Below are positions 24,451 to 35,237 of a stretch of DNA of 64,000 bases, one piece after another (the first letter of the stretch is position 1; each line of letters starts with the position of its first letter). A model generated the notes under the pieces. The model was not told the DNA's origin, did no database searches, and saw only the letters and a program-made list of their open reading frames with translations. A program made the position numbers and the translations under genes. This DNA comes from Rosa chinensis (taxonomy: Eukaryota > Streptophyta > Magnoliopsida > Rosales > Rosaceae). The stretch lies in assembly GCF_002994745.2 (NCBI RefSeq), contig NC_037094.1:22049001-22113000 (forward strand). Direction: 5' to 3'.

Positions 24451-25531
24451 TTACTTTATGTCATTGTTTGCATAAACCACCAGCAACTCATCCTTAACTT
24501 TGTTCACCAGCTTCTGCTCACTGCTTGAATGCAGGTAATGAGAAACTCTCTCCCTCTCCATTCTCAAGCATTCATCGACCTTCAACATGTAATCTGGAGA
24601 AGAATACTCTAGAACCCAACTCGACGCTTTAAGAGAATAGTAATCGCCAGTGTTTTCCAGCATGTGAGCTTCCAAGTCCTTTTCGTAAGCATCCATTTTC
24701 CCATTTCCGATTTCAACAAACATGTCTACCACATTCTTCACTAGCTCTCTATCAATCTGCTCTCCTTCACGTTCTTTGCAGATGAGATCAATCACAGCAA
24801 CTCTGGCATTAGCATTCACTTCATGATAAACCAAATCACGGAAGGAGATAAGGGCAACTTCATTTAGAGAGGGAAGCGACCTCCTCGTGATGAAGTAGCG
24901 ATCGAGAAAATGAAAGAAGCGTGACAGCCACCATGCCATAACTTTATGATTTGTCCATCTTTTGACAAGTTCCTGCAGCATCGACTCTTCAGGCTTCTCT
25001 CGTAGAGAAGGAAGCACCGTTGAAGTAATGTAAACCTCAAATGTCTCCCGATATTTGTCATAAAGCTGTTGAGAGTAATCATTAAGGGGATCCTGAGTAC
25101 ACAATTTGTAAACAGTCGTGTAGAGATTCATATAATCTTCTGAGCTGAACTGAGTTTCTGGCATCCCTTCTACGATCCTCTTCAACTTTGTGATCCCCTT
25201 CTGCAGAAACTCCCATCCTTCATCAAACTCGATGAAATTGCGATCCGTCGATGTGAAAAGAACTGTTCCATATTCCCCAGCTACAACAAAAATGCAGTAA
25301 GGAGAGGGAGTATGCATGGTTTGTTGACAATACTCAGCAATATGTAAAATGAATTGAAAAAGAATAAAATAAAAGAAGATGACATTTACGTTTGACATGA
25401 CAGTCCCTTTGTTCTGCTTTAGGCAGCTGTAGTGGAGTCTGACCTTCTTGCAATGTTGTGTGGTTTCCATTGGAGGCCATTGTATCAAGAAAGATGGAAT
25501 CAAAAAGGATGAAGAAGATGAAGAGATGCAT
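24451..25531 (-). CDS. N-terminal half-cullin with receptor-type leader exon
   Basis: Two exons, 25531-25390 and 25280-24451, give a closed frame of 323 residues. Exon 1 encodes [20 protein letters not shown]..., nearly the signal peptide of the adjacent LRK10-like protein (MHAFIFFILFFTSIFLETEAS), then ends in DCHVK, matching that gene's exon 1 end. Exon 2 begins GEYGTVLF and continues as cullin 1 ([19 protein letters not shown] onward) up to [14 protein letters not shown] and a stop. It therefore contains the first cullin repeats with the SKP1/F-box side but lacks the RBX1-binding and neddylation parts. Translation could also begin at the internal Met18, which would remove the hydrophobic leader and leave a cytosolic protein. 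It is either a new chimeric gene or a truncated pseudogene; the clean frame over about 970 nt makes the first possible. Confidence 0.75.
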
Positions 25532-26279
25532 AGGCAATGAGGAGTGAAAGGTGCAACATAGAAATATAATATTATATATAATGACCACAAAGAAAAGTCA
25601 GTCTAGCACACCCAAGTAGACTTCAAGTTTCCAAGTGGGGGATGAAGCCTCGATTTCCAGTTAGGGGAAGGCACATTGAAGAAGCAGGGACCAGGAATAA
25701 TTGAAAGCTTGGTTGGGATTTGAGACCCACCATTAACCAATCAAACTGCAGCTTGGTGCTGACTAATGATTTTTTTGGACAAACAAAGCCTAGGTCTGGG
25801 AGAGGCTGCTCCCAACTAAGGCCCAGTTGAACTAACACCCACGCCCAATTCAGCAGCTGACTGCAAGTATATTAATAGGAGTGGACAGAGCCCACTAGTT
25901 CCAAGATTTCCCAGCTTGAAGAACTTGAAGACATCCGTTGATGACCGCTTCTAGACTAGTATTTCTCCCTTATGCTCGTTAGTGTACTGGTGAATCCATA
26001 GGCCCCACCGTGGTGGCCGAACAAGTGTTAATTCGGTTACCTGCTTATAAAGACTTTTGAGATTGTTGGGGTTTGAACTTGGGTGGAAGCAGAGAGTGGT
26101 CCGGCGTGCAGATTTTTCAAATTCGATTTTGAAACCGTTGCACAGGTTTCAGTTGTTGCTTCTGGGCAGTGGCCTCAGGGCAATGTGGTGACATTTCCCT
26201 GTGTCAGGGCTAGTAGAAACTCCTGTACGAGCCTTTGTAGAACTACTTGGTCTAAACGTACCACAATGGCTTGATTGGC
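25532..26279. other. Spacer
   Basis: Promoter side of the half-cullin and unremarkable sequence. An open frame at 26083-26274 has no recognisable domain and I do not call it. Confidence 0.4.
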
Positions 26280-26500
26280 GTTTGGAGTCAGATAGAATAA
26301 ATTACCTAAGAGGCAAGAAGATCTGTTAGCATAGACTACCCTGCACTAATATTGTCTAAACAGAGTAGTTGTTCATTGTACTATCTTGGTGTTTGGAGTC
26401 GGGTAGAATAAATTACCTAAGAGGCAAGGAGATCTGTTAGCATAGACTACTTTGTGCTAATATTGTCTAAACAGAATAGTTGTTTATTGTACTATTTTTA
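26280..26500. repeat. 111-bp tandem duplication
   Basis: Two head-to-tail units of 111 bp, 26280-26390 and 26391-about 26500. Each begins GTTTGGAGTC and contains TAGAATAAATTACCTAAGAG. They differ at only a handful of positions, so the duplication is fairly recent. Confidence 0.85.
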
Positions 26501-26639
26501 CACATGATTCAAAGTCATACAAATGTTATTAACTCTTTCATTCATTTAAAAAAAAAAAAAAAAAAAAAAAAACCACACCACAAGACTTTAAAATAGGCCA
26601 GCTCCAAATGGAGCAACTACAACAACACACTACTACAAA

Positions 26640-27160
26640 ATAAAAACACACAACACTCATCACACAACATAACCAAAAATCTGCTATTGTGTGTTAACAC
26701 AAACTCTATCATAAAACGATACAAATCTATTTCTGTTGTGTGAATGCAAGGAAATTGAAAATTTTTTTTTAGGAAGACATTGCACAACTGAGTTAAGGAT
26801 TTTCTGTTGTGTAAATGTGAGGCCTAGAATGGAGGGAAATGAGCATATGATTCCCTCCTAGAACGAGCTCAACAAAATGCAATTTGAACTATACACACAA
26901 CAGTTTTTGTTATCTGTTGTAAAACGAACTGTTGTATGAATTTTGAAAAATCCCACTAGGCACACCTAGTGCAATTTGTGCTCTGTACAACAGATTGTCA
27001 TTGTTCTGTTGTCTGAGCATGGAAGAAAATTGCATAGCGCGGCAAAGTTTCAATTTGATGAAACCTATGTAGGCAGAAGCGGCAAATTTTCCCTCCTAGC
27101 CTGCTTTGTCATTATACTCTCACACAATAGTCATTTTTATCTGTTGTTGGAGAAACTTGA
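26640..27160. repeat. Left subterminal repeats, outer CACTA
   Basis: Many short motifs of the type CACACAAC and CTGTTGTGTG (and variants) in both orientations, the usual binding landscape of CACTA ends. Confidence 0.75.
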
Positions 27161-27636
27161 GAAAAATTGAACTCTCCCACCAAACAACTTAATTGAAGCC
27201 CGACAACCACTCTTATTCATTTCCTTTCCCCAATTACTCCCACCAAGCCCGACAATCGCGTACTCTTACTTAGCTCCTTTCAATTCAAAACAGAAACTCA
27301 TGTACTCTTACTCGAAACTGAATCCAAAATAGCCCGCAACCAAAGGGAAGAATTAAACCCTTAAAATCAAACCCTAGAAATCAAACCCATTTCTCTACTA
27401 AGATCCCTACTACAATTTGGATATCGATTTGGAAAATTAGGGCTTCGATACAATGTTCTTCAGGTTCGTAGATCTAAGGTCTGTTTCAGTTTTCTATGTT
27501 TTCTGAATGAAAGAGTTAGTGATTACAACGAATTGAGGGTTTGTTTTTTCAGGGTTCGGTTCTAATGGTGGACTGAGGTTTACTCGTTGCTGCTTTGGAA
27601 TTTCTTTCCCCAAAAAGGTTTGTTCTTCTTTCTGGT

Positions 27637-27721
27637 TTCTTCTTCTTCTTCTTCTTCTTCTTCTTCTTCTTCTTCTTCTTCTTCTTCTTCTTCTTCTTCT
27701 TCTTCTTCTTCTTCTTCTTCT
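27637..27721. repeat. (TTC)n microsatellite
   Basis: About 85 bp of near-perfect TTC repeats in the leader region of the outer CACTA gene. It creates a poly-Ser and, on the other strand, a poly-Lys open frame, neither of which I take as coding. Confidence 0.95.
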
Positions 27722-28599
27722 GCTTGGGATAATGTAAGTGGATTTGTGCAGATTTCAGTCTGTCTTGACCATCAACCACCATTATCTCTCTTTGTCAGAC
27801 TGTTACTTCACCGGTCGATGTTATCAAGAGCTGATTCGAGGTCTGCTTTACTTCTCTGGTGAAATTTGGGTTTTTTTTGCAAGAACGTTCTTGGGTTTGT
27901 TCTTCTTTCAGCTGGGTTTCTCTAGGTTTATAGGAAAAAGTTTAAGAGGCTGTTATCCTCTCTCACAGTCTCTCGCGGCAGATTTCGGATTTGGATCTCT
28001 CTCACTCCGACAAAAGGTTTGTTTATAGAAAAAACTTTATCTTTGTTCAAATGATTCCTGGGTTTAGTGGGTATAGTGCTAAAGGTTGAAACTTTATGTA
28101 TTGTTCTTCGATTTTCTTGTTTCTCTGTGTAATTTGAAGTTCAAATTGTGGGTAATTGCAATTTTGTTTCTCTGGGTTTATAGGAAAAAGTTTAAGCTTA
28201 TTTTTTTAGTTAAGTCTTTACCAGAATTATGGGTAATGTTGTGAGCAAGAAGACGATCTCTCTAAGGATGAGTTTAGCCTACAGTCATTGGCAGCTTCAT
28301 TACCAAATTCATTGAGCATGTTGTGCATGTGGGGTGAGGTCGGATTCAAAGATGGGAAGGCTATCACCATTCAAATTGAGGCTGAAGTGTTTGGATGTGA
28401 ATGGAAAACATTTATACTAGGACAAGACGTGCACAGAATTGCAACCATGAGAGAATTAACTGGTAACTGCATAGTCATATACCAGAGGTAAATTTCATGA
28501 ATCTATTTCTATTAAGTACCAAAAGTTCTCTGATTGGTGTATCAATGTGAATAATCTGTTGTTGGATTCAAATTGGTGTATATGCTTGTAATTACACTA

Positions 28600-29160
28600 C
28601 TACAAAAAGTTAATCACACAACACTAATCACACAACGGAATAGAAATCATCTGTTGTGTGTTGAAGTAAACTTTATTGCACAACGGTGTTTGTTATATTC
28701 TGTTGTGTGAATGCCAACAAAGTGAAAACTTTTTTTATCAAAACTACATTGCACAATGGAAATGAAGTAATGTCTGTCGTCTGAGTCTTAAAAAATTTAG
28801 CGGCAGATTTCCCTCCACTTTGGAGTCTTGGTTGGCTCTTGAAACACTGAAAGTTGGGCTACTAGGACAACGGGTTTTACTATTTCCGTTGTGTGATTGA
28901 AAAACTAGGCATCAAAGTTTGTGGAAGCTTGCTTGAATGTCTTCCCCTAGATAAGCCTAGTGCAAGCTGTTGTAATTGTACAACAGGTTTAAGATTTTCT
29001 GTTGTGTGAAGATGGAACTGGGCGGCAACATTTTGAGCTAAAATTCTGAAAGCGCCATGTTTCCCTCCATGATTTCACATTATGATTTTTAGTGCTGCAC
29101 TCAGACAACGGTTGGTGAGGTTTCTGTTGTGTGAATAACTTTGAATTTTTTGCTAGGTTT
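28600..29160. repeat. Left subterminal repeats, inner CACTA
   Basis: Repeated short units such as CACACAACGG, TCTGTTGTGTG and variants in both orientations, like those at the outer element's ends. Confidence 0.75.
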
Positions 29161-29164
29161 AATT

Positions 29165-30519
29165 GCCATGCCACATCATGTCCAAAAGGGAAAAGAAAGA
29201 AAACAAAACCTAGCTAACTAGCCTCTCGACCCTCTCTCTCGACAGAAAACATCTCGACCTCTCAGGTTTTGAACCCTCTTGACCCTCTCTCTCTCAATTA
29301 GATTTAGATTGTTGTCCTTCACCATCCTCCTCCGCCTAAAATGTCTGCGGTGCCCCTAATTCATTTTTTCTCTCTGAAAAATTGGGATTATGGTTTTTTG
29401 CTGAATCCCCAAATTGTGCTGAAGAGATTGGCGGTGGTTTGGGTTGGGCAAACTAAAGACCATCTCGCTTCAATTTGTCATCAGTCCCTTCAATTTCAAG
29501 TCCTTCACCTCCATTAGTCCATCGTTTCCTTCTCTCTTTCACCGGTTATTCTCTTAGCTGAGCCTTCCTCTCTCAAGCTTTCACTTCCATTTCCTAATCC
29601 TATTTCTATTAGACTCATAAAATTCCTCAATCTCTGAAGAGCTCATTTTGATTTCAATTTTTATCAGGACGCGAACAATCTCAGACACGCTCTCAAATAC
29701 TCGGCTCAGATGCTCTTCGAGCTCCGAATCTCGAGGCTCTCTCCCTCACTCCTCTATTCTGTTCACGAGTCATGGTGGGTCGAGCCCTGAATTCCGACCA
29801 CCTTGGACAGTCCATACGAGCCGGTGACCGTGTCACTAGACCTCAATTTGCTGGACAGAGATCCCAGAGTTAGCCGCTGTGGTATGGGCTTCGAGCCGAG
29901 CAAATTACGATTCAATTTCGATATCCTGGATTATAGGTTTGTTTTTGGTAAGCAAGCTTGGAGATTTGATTTTGTGGTTGGATTTGAGAATTGGAGATTT
30001 TTTTAGATTTTGAATTTTTTGGTTATTCATTGATTTTTGTAGCAGGACCATATAGAGGAAGCTGAGAAATCATTTGTTATGCAAAGCTGAGGTATGCACC
30101 AACACATGAGTCTGAAGCTTTATTTCTTTATTTATTTTGATTTATGTCTGTTTGTTTGTTTGACAGAAGTATGAATACTCTTTTCTTTTGTTTTGGTATT
30201 GTAATAAGGAGTGATAAGTGTGGGTACACTTTGTTGTAAGTTGAGGAAATTTTCTGAATTGAGACTTCATTAGAAAGGATTTCTAGGGATTTATCTTTTT
30301 GTTTAATATTCTGTTATATCTTTGTACCATTTGTGAACTGGGTCTTGTGTCTTTGAAGATTTGTGACTGGATTTTTTCTATTTGAATTCAAAAGTTTAGT
30401 CATCGTGTTGGAAGGGAGTGTGAAAAGAGAAGAGGTAATCGTTCACAGCGACAGTTGCGTTATCATTCATCTACTCAAAAAAGGTAATCGTTGGTGACTT
30501 CCTCTTCCGTCTTAATCTG
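29165..30519. other. Non-coding left arm of inner CACTA
   Basis: CT-rich leader-like sequence (29225-29340, 29520-29760) and intron-like AT-rich sequence. A short frame at 29803-30006 has no recognised domain. It may be promoter and leader captured from a host gene, but no homologue can be named. Confidence 0.35.
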
Positions 30520-30524
30520 GTAAT

Positions 30525-30731
30525 TGTTTAAGTATATTGGTATTGAGAGAGATTGATGAGAGAATTGTGTATCATTATAGAGAATAGGAGCCCTATATAT
30601 AGGGATTACAAAGTGCATAATCTAATGTTACAAGGAATACCAATCCGTGTAGGATTGGGAAATCTAGAACCTTCTCTCCTATTCCTATTCCTAGTTTGAT
30701 AAGGCACACTAAACTTGATTTTCCTTCAACA
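30525..30731 (-). repeat. Copia 3' LTR
   Basis: 207 bp, identical to the LTR at 37107-37313. It lies beside the polypurine tract. Confidence 0.95.
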
Positions 30732-30929
30732 CTCCCCCTTGTGCCGCTCAAACTTGGTGGTGACGCTTCATCCGTTGCCTCGTTAAAAACCTTGCCAGGT
30801 AACAAAAACCCTGTGGGACAAAAATAATCCTGGTCGAAGGACAAAAAGAGCACAACACGTCCTTCACTCTTCGAGATCGAACATGTAGACATCATAACTC
30901 CCCCTGATGTCGATATCTCCCCCTGATTG

Positions 30930-33900
30930 CTACAATCGTGGGAGTTCGGATAACTTTCTCAATCCGATGCTCTTCACATGTTTCTCGAAGGTGGATTTAG
31001 GTAACGACTTAGTGAATAAGTCCGCTACATTATCCTCTGATCGGATTTGATTCACTTCAATCTTTAGAAGTGATTGTTGTTGCTGATTAAAAAAGAACTT
31101 AGGCGATATATGCTTGGTGTTGTCGCCCTTGATGAAACCTAACTTCATTTGTTCAATACAAGCTGCATTATCCTCATAAATGCATGTAGGTTCATCTGTG
31201 GTAGACTTCAAACCACAACTTCCTTGAATGTGTCGAATTACAGACCTTAGCCATACACATTCACGTACAGCTTCATGTAGAGCAATAATCTCTGCATGAT
31301 TTGAGGAAGTAGCAACAAGGGTTTGTTTCGTAGACCTCCAAGATATCGCAGTGCTTCCCATGGTAAAGACATAACCTGTTTGGGAGCGACCTTTGTGAGG
31401 GTCAGAGAGGTACCCTGCATCAGCAAAACCCATCAAGACATCATCGTCGTTTTGATGGAGGGAGATAGGAGAATGCCGGCCACCATGAGCGGTGGCGGCG
31501 CCGGCGGCGGCAACATGGCCGGCGGCCATTCCATGGACGGGGGCGTTTTGCCTCTTGGGGTCCAATCCCAATTTTCCGTCATTCCTTTTCTCTCTGTAGG
31601 GATAGAATAGGCCCATATCAATCGTACCTCTTAGGTATCGAAAGATGGTCTTTACACCAATCCAATGGCGGCGTGTTGGCGCAGAGCTGTGTCGAGCTAA
31701 CAAGTTCACTGTGAATGAGATGTCCGGTCTTGTGCATTGAGCTAAGTACAATAATGCGCCTATTGCACTTAAATAGGGCACTTCGGCCTCTAGGGGTTCT
31801 TCGTCCTCATCCCTTGGACGAAACGGATCTTTTCCGGGCTCAAGACTACGGCCGATCATGGGAGTACTCGTAGGCTTTGCTTTATCTTCATTAAAGCGCC
31901 TTAGAATTTTCTGAGTATATGCAGACTGATGGATCAAAATCCCATCACTACAGTGCTCGAGTTCTATACCGAGACAAAACCGTGTTTTCCCAAGATCTTT
32001 CATCTCAAATTCGGATTTCAAGTAATTAGCAGTTTCCTTTAACTCATCCAGAGTTCCAATTAGGTTCATGTCATCGACATAAACTGCTACGATTGCAAAT
32101 CCGGAACTTGTTCTTTTAATGAACACGCATGGGCATATTTCATTGTTAATATATCCCTTCCCAATCAAGTAGTCACTTAGACGGTTATACCACATCCGTC
32201 CAGATTGTTTTAATCCATATAGTGAGCGTTTTAATCTTATTGAAAACGCGCTCCGTGGTTTAGAGCCACTTGATTTGGGTAATTGAAGTCCATCTGGAAC
32301 CTTCATATATATCTCTGAATCTAGATCCCCATAGAGATATGCTGTAACCACATCCATAAGCTGCATGTCAAGTTTTTCGGAAACTACCAAACTGACAAGG
32401 TAGCGGAACGTTATAGTGTCCATTACGGGAGAATATGTCTCCTCGTAGTCGATTCCAGGGCGTTGTGAGAAACCTTGCGCCACAAGGCGGGCTTTATATC
32501 TTACCACCTCATTTTTCTCATTACGCTTTCTAACAAAGACCCATTTATGGCCAACAGGCTTTACACTTGGGGGTGTCTGCGTTACAGGCCCAAATACCTG
32601 TCTCTTTGTTAGTGAATCCAATTCAACCTGGATCGCATCTTTCCATTTAGGCCAATCTGCTCTTCGTTGACATTCTTCAACAGAGCGCGGTTCGATATCA
32701 TCATATTCTATAATCCCTTTCGCAATATGATATGCAAATGCATCATCAATTGCCATAGAATTTCTATCCATCATCTCATGTACACTAGTGTAATTTATGG
32801 AGATCTCTCTATTCTCTGGAGTTGGTTCTGACATTGGAGCGTCCCCCAATGATGTCTCTTGGACATAACCATAATCCGGAATATTCTCATGAGATGGATT
32901 ATTTATATCGATGATTAATGGATTATTCTGTGCCAAACTCGCTTTCTTTCTTGGGCGAGAATCCATCGAACCTATGGGCCTCCCGCGCTTCCTGGCAGGA
33001 GCCGTGGGCCTAGCCATAACGTCACCATCATTGAGAGATGGGACGTTGGTGCCATGCTCATGCACTCTTGAGTTGGCGTCATGTCCTCTACTTTTAGGGA
33101 CATCAATCCTTGCAGGCACGTTTGCAGCAGGTATGTGTGATCTCGTCACTTTAGCGATATCAGAAAACGCATCAGGCATCGATTCTGCTACGTTCTGAAG
33201 ATCGAGAATTCTCCGCACTTCAATTTCAGACTGTGCAGTTCGGGGATCAAGATGAGACAGAGTGGGGACAGACCACGACAATTCCGGTCGTTCCTGTTGA
33301 ACATTGATGTTCTTATCTCCCCCTAACGATGGGAAGACTGTCTCATCGAAGTGACAATCCGCAAATCTTGCGGTAAAGAGATCGCCTGTCAAGGGTTCTA
33401 TGTAGCGGATAATCGTTGGAGAATCATATCCAACATAAATGCCTAATCGTCTTTGAGGACCCATTTTGGTGCGCTGTGGAGGCGCAATTGGCACATAAAC
33501 TGCGCACCCAAATATGCGTAAGTGGGAGACATTAGGCTCATACCCAGTCACCATCTGGGACGCAGAAAAGGGTTGAGTGGCAGTGGGCCTCAGACGAATA
33601 AGCACAGCTGCATGCAATATTGCATAGCCCCAAGCAGAAATAGGGAGATTGGTGCGCATGACCAATGCCCTAGCGACCATTTGTAGTCGTTTAATGGCGG
33701 CTTCTGCGAGACCATTTTGGGTGTGAACATGAGGAACAGGATGTTCAACATCAATCCCAATGGACATGCAATAATCATCAAAAGTCTTTGATGTAAACTC
33801 TCCAGCATTGTCTAATCTTATAGACTTAATAGGATGATCAGGGTGGTGAGCCCTTAACTTAATTATTTGTGCTAGGAGTTTAGCAAATGCAGCGTTCCTA

Positions 33901-34856
33901 GTGGACAATAACATGACATGTGACCAGCGTGTCGATGCATCAACCAATACCATAAAATATCGAAATGGTCCGCATGATGGTTGAATAGGTCCACAAATAT
34001 CACCTTGGATTCTTTGCAAGAATGGTATATTTTCTTTGGTGTCCTTTGCATAGGATGGTCTCGATCCTAACTTTGCTAAAGAGCAGGCTTTGCAGAACGA
34101 ATAATGGGCTTTAGAAATAACCAATGAGGATTTTGGTTGAGCCATGAAGTCACTTTTGACTTTAGAAGCAGAAATTGGAGTCAGGGGAGCAGGGGTGGCG
34201 TCAAAGCCACCCTGGAGCCGCAGGGGGATGGCGGCGCCGGCTAGTGGTGGCCGGACTTGAAGGGGGAAGGCGCCGTGAGGCGCAGGTGCTCTTCCTTGAT
34301 CCAAATTTCGATTTTTACTTCCTTTCGTTCTGAAAAAGGGATGTCCGTGTGAAGTCTTTAATATATGGATCATCATGTCACGACCTGGGTGTCCCAAACG
34401 GTCGTGCCAAAGCCTATATGTGTCGGAATCCCATAAATCATCTCTCATGACATGGTTGGATTCAATGACTCGAATAGTGGTTGCATACAACCCACTAGAG
34501 CGACACATAAGTTTCTCTAAGACTCGTTTATGTCCGTAGTCATTAGAGGTGATGCAAAGGAACTCTTGTCCATTCTCACAATGTGTTTCCACATGAAAAC
34601 CATTGGCTCTTATATCTTTGAAGCTCAATAGGGTTCTTCCTGCCCTAGGAGCATAAAGAGCTTCGGTGACATTCAAAGTAGTGCCATTAGGCAACATAAA
34701 TTGAGCTGGTCCTCGACCATGAATCAATTGAGATGGTCCAGCCATCGTAGTCACAGAAGATCGAGTAGGCGCCATCCATAGGAATAGCTGCCTGTTTCGA
34801 AGGATGGTATGTGTAGTGGCACTATCCACGAGGCATTCGAGCTCTCCGGGAAACAT
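30930..34856 (-). CDS. Copia Pol polyprotein (protease, integrase, RT, RNase H)
   Basis: An uninterrupted frame of 1,308 residues. Order: aspartic protease with DSATTH (Asp11), integrase with the HHCC finger start (WHDRLGHPG) and end (FCKACSLAK), DDE core including RLDNAGEF and NGLAEAAIKRL, reverse transcriptase with the YVDD motif, and RNase H with DAGYLSDPHKGRSQTGYVF. Integrase before RT identifies Copia. The protease Asp lies only 11 residues after the first Met, so real translation probably joins this frame to gag. Two Pro/Ala/Gly-rich in-frame inserts stand out, one within the integrase finger (about residues 188-232) and one just before RNase H; both are encoded by GC-rich DNA unlike the rest. 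Confidence 0.93.
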   Translation of the reverse strand: MFPGELECLVDSATTHTILRNRQLFLWMAPTRSSVTTMAGPSQLIHGRGPAQFMLPNGTTLNVTEALYAPRAGRTLLSFKDIRANGFHVETHCENGQEFLCITSNDYGHKRVLEKLMCRSSGLYATTIRVIESNHVMRDDLWDSDTYRLWHDRLGHPGRDMMIHILKTSHGHPFFRTKGSKNRNLDQGRAPAPHGAFPLQVRPPLAGAAIPLRLQGGFDATPAPLTPISASKVKSDFMAQPKSSLVISKAHYSFCKACSLAKLGSRPSYAKDTKENIPFLQRIQGDICGPIQPSCGPFRYFMVLVDASTRWSHVMLLSTRNAAFAKLLAQIIKLRAHHPDHPIKSIRLDNAGEFTSKTFDDYCMSIGIDVEHPVPHVHTQNGLAEAAIKRLQMVARALVMRTNLPISAWGYAILHAAVLIRLRPTATQPFSASQMVTGYEPNVSHLRIFGCAVYVPIAPPQRTKMGPQRRLGIYVGYDSPTIIRYIEPLTGDLFTARFADCHFDETVFPSLGGDKNINVQQERPELSWSVPTLSHLDPRTAQSEIEVRRILDLQNVAESMPDAFSDIAKVTRSHIPAANVPARIDVPKSRGHDANSRVHEHGTNVPSLNDGDVMARPTAPARKRGRPIGSMDSRPRKKASLAQNNPLIIDINNPSHENIPDYGYVQETSLGDAPMSEPTPENREISINYTSVHEMMDRNSMAIDDAFAYHIAKGIIEYDDIEPRSVEECQRRADWPKWKDAIQVELDSLTKRQVFGPVTQTPPSVKPVGHKWVFVRKRNEKNEVVRYKARLVAQGFSQRPGIDYEETYSPVMDTITFRYLVSLVVSEKLDMQLMDVVTAYLYGDLDSEIYMKVPDGLQLPKSSGSKPRSAFSIRLKRSLYGLKQSGRMWYNRLSDYLIGKGYINNEICPCVFIKRTSSGFAIVAVYVDDMNLIGTLDELKETANYLKSEFEMKDLGKTRFCLGIELEHCSDGILIHQSAYTQKILRRFNEDKAKPTSTPMIGRSLEPGKDPFRPRDEDEEPLEAEVPYLSAIGALLYLAQCTRPDISFTVNLLARHSSAPTRRHWIGVKTIFRYLRGTIDMGLFYPYREKRNDGKLGLDPKRQNAPVHGMAAGHVAAAGAATAHGGRHSPISLHQNDDDVLMGFADAGYLSDPHKGRSQTGYVFTMGSTAISWRSTKQTLVATSSNHAEIIALHEAVRECVWLRSVIRHIQGSCGLKSTTDEPTCIYEDNAACIEQMKLGFIKGDNTKHISPKFFFNQQQQSLLKIEVNQIRSEDNVADLFTKSLPKSTFEKHVKSIGLRKLSELPRL

Positions 34857-34857
34857 A

Positions 34858-35237
34858 CTGAAAAATAATAAAGTTCGAATTTAGAATATGTCCAAGACAT
34901 TTGAATAAAATAAGTCGATACTTTATTAATGATAGCCAATGATTACATCAAAATTTCTTGACTAAAATCTAATCCAATATAGAATCAAATAGTAGACGAA
35001 TCGTAGTCACTTAATCCGTTCGGTAATTTCAATTTGGTTGTGACCAGGTAAGGTAAGGCGAGATTTTGGTGGAGCGTTGCTCACTTTTTAAAACCGTTCT
35101 CTCAGATCAAACCTTGCCTAGACATCACAAGTACTCTTGAGTACGCCTAGAGGGAAAAAAATGAATACAATAAGTCATTTTATTGATTTAGGGCATAATT
35201 GCCATTACATAATTCTTGGAAAAGTAACGGACTATAC
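34858..35237 (-). other. Candidate gag-pol intron with overlapping gag stop codon
   Basis: On the minus strand a GT (35237-35236) lies within the gag stop codon TAG and its next base. A polypyrimidine-rich TTATTTTTCAG ends at 34858, one base before the pol ATG. Removing these 380 nt would delete the stop and fuse gag and pol in one frame. An AATAAA (35184-35179) lies about 55 nt after the gag stop and could end an unspliced gag-only transcript. The splicing is inferred from sequence alone. Confidence 0.5.

Noticed and set aside
27549..27862. Poly-Lys and poly-Ser open frames
   Set aside because: They are translations of the TTC microsatellite on either strand, not proteins.
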